Origin: CAZAQB01 sp964487155
GTDB taxonomy: Bacteria; Pseudomonadota; Gammaproteobacteria; Nitrococcales; Nitrococcaceae
DNA length: 7,340 nt
NCBI GenBank assembly: GCA_964487155.1
Contig: CAZAQB010000160.1
Location: forward strand, 1 to 7,340
Reading direction: 5' to 3'
Shown: positions 7,022-7,340 of the stretch, piece after piece
Layout of the letters: each line of letters opens with the position of its first letter
How positions within the stretch are numbered: position 1 is the stretch's first letter
Notes under the pieces: generated by a model
The model's database searches: none
What the model saw: the letters and a program-made list of their open reading frames with translations, nothing else
Told to the model about the DNA's origin: nothing
Program-made: the position numbers and the translations under genes

Positions 7022-7273
7022 CTACGTTGGCCCCCACGTTTCTTCGCAACGTGGGTCTACGGCGGCTTCCGCAAACACATCCTCGGCGGCGAAGGCTTGT
7101 GTCTCACCTCGGTCAAATGCGGCAAGGCGCGCTTCGATCTCCTGCGCCCATGCCGTCTCGACTTCAGAAACCGGCGTTTGAAGCGACTCCAGCAGCGTTT
7201 CCGCAAGCCTGGCGCGATCTTCCGCCGCCAGAGCGCGGGCCTGTTTTTCGATCTCGCTGAAAGAAGTCGCCAT
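7022..7273 (-). CDS. Putative addiction module antitoxin-like protein, C-terminus supplied by a REP element
   Basis: The 83-residue product resembles the short 'putative addiction module component' family (Unstab_antitox, TIGR02574 type). These are antitoxins normally paired with a RelE/ParE-like toxin. Diagnostic features are EIEKQARALAAEDRARLAE (7-25), TLLESLQ (26-32), the AWAQEIEARLAAFDRGE core (41-57) and AEDVFAEA (63-70). Members of this family usually end a few residues after such a segment with a short basic tail. Here residues 72-83 (VDPRCEETWGPT) are read straight from REP element 3, and the stop follows just beyond the hairpin. No toxin gene follows; the next gene on this strand is jetA, 457 bp away. 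The ATG at 7273 has only a weak ribosome site. It could be a functional antitoxin with a new tail, an orphan, or a decaying gene. Confidence 0.72.
   Translation of the reverse strand: MATSFSEIEKQARALAAEDRARLAETLLESLQTPVSEVETAWAQEIEARLAAFDRGETQAFAAEDVFAEAAVDPRCEETWGPT
7033..7060 (-). repeat. REP-like element 3, inverted, forming the antitoxin gene's 3' end
   Basis: Read on the minus strand, GTAG (7060-7057) and one A precede an 8-bp stem, CCCACGTT with AACGTGGG, and loop GCGAAGA. A 24-bp core (7032-7055) is identical to 6765-6788 of element 1 in opposite orientation, so the two could pair as a large inverted repeat around element 2. It lies inside the reading frame of the antitoxin-like gene. 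Its hairpin could also slow or end transcription leaving that gene, although no T-run follows. Confidence 0.8.
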
Positions 7274-7320
7274 GGCTCAACTCGTCTTGTTACACCATCA
7301 GTCACATCATGTCTTACCTG

Positions 7321-7326
7321 ATTATG
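7321..7326 (-). promoter_or_regulatory. Possible -10 box of the antitoxin-like gene
   Basis: The minus strand reads CATAAT, 5 of 6 matches to TATAAT, about 48 bp upstream of the ATG at 7273, in a locally AT-richer stretch. The -35 box would lie just beyond the window, so this is only a candidate. Confidence 0.3.
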
Positions 7327-7340
7327 TCCCGGCCTCGGCG

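Noticed and set aside
5859..7049. 396-codon minus-strand open frame covering the REP region and the first half of jetA
   Set aside because: It reads through both REP hairpins and then out of frame through jetA, giving Arg/Pro/Ser-rich sequence with no family features.
6760..7060. CRISPR array
   Set aside because: There are only three repeats, in mixed orientation, with irregular spacing (about 140 and 80 bp) and different stems. They fit REP elements rather than CRISPR.
7033..7060. Intrinsic terminator after the antitoxin gene
   Set aside because: The hairpin is there, but no T-run follows on the minus strand, and the same structure is a dispersed repeat.

Overview
This is a GC-rich bacterial window. 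Almost all of it is one minus-strand operon that encodes a Wadjet (JetABCD) plasmid-defence system. Reading leftwards, the order is jetA (6564 to 5056), jetB (5111 to 4434), jetC (about 4429 to 1073) and jetD (1095 to the window edge, last residues missing). All four were recognised from their protein sequences: a DUF3375 kleisin-like JetA, a DUF4194 KITE-like JetB, an SMC-like JetC of the SbcC/MukB type, and a JetD with the DUF3322 plus DUF2220 layout. This set matches what is usually called type I Wadjet. The genes overlap or nearly abut (56-bp overlap A/B, 4-bp gap B/C, 23-bp overlap C/D), so they are probably co-transcribed and translationally coupled.

From published work on the family, JetA, JetB and JetC form a condensin-like, ATP-driven loop-extruding motor. 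JetD is a Toprim-type nuclease that cuts small closed-circular DNA once the motor has processed it. The key motifs are intact here: Walker A, the SGGQ signature and Walker B in JetC, and the glutamate and DxD motif in JetD. The system therefore looks functional, provided the JetD C-terminus beyond the edge is normal.

The right-hand 775 bp (6565 to 7340) is different. It has three REP-like elements, each starting with GTAG and folding into a hairpin with a conserved 7-nt loop, GCG(A/G)AGA. Two point right and one points left. The leftward one forms the 3' end of a small minus-strand antitoxin-like gene of the putative addiction module family (7273 to 7022), so the last 12 codons of that gene are REP sequence. 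No partner toxin is visible downstream. The remainder between jetA and the antitoxin holds no gene I can support.

The very high GC, the GTAG-headed REP elements and the gene families suggest a proteobacterium, most likely a GC-rich gammaproteobacterium. There is no rRNA or core gene to confirm this. Wadjet is a known system, so the less described parts are the REP/antitoxin junction and the REP cluster upstream of the operon.
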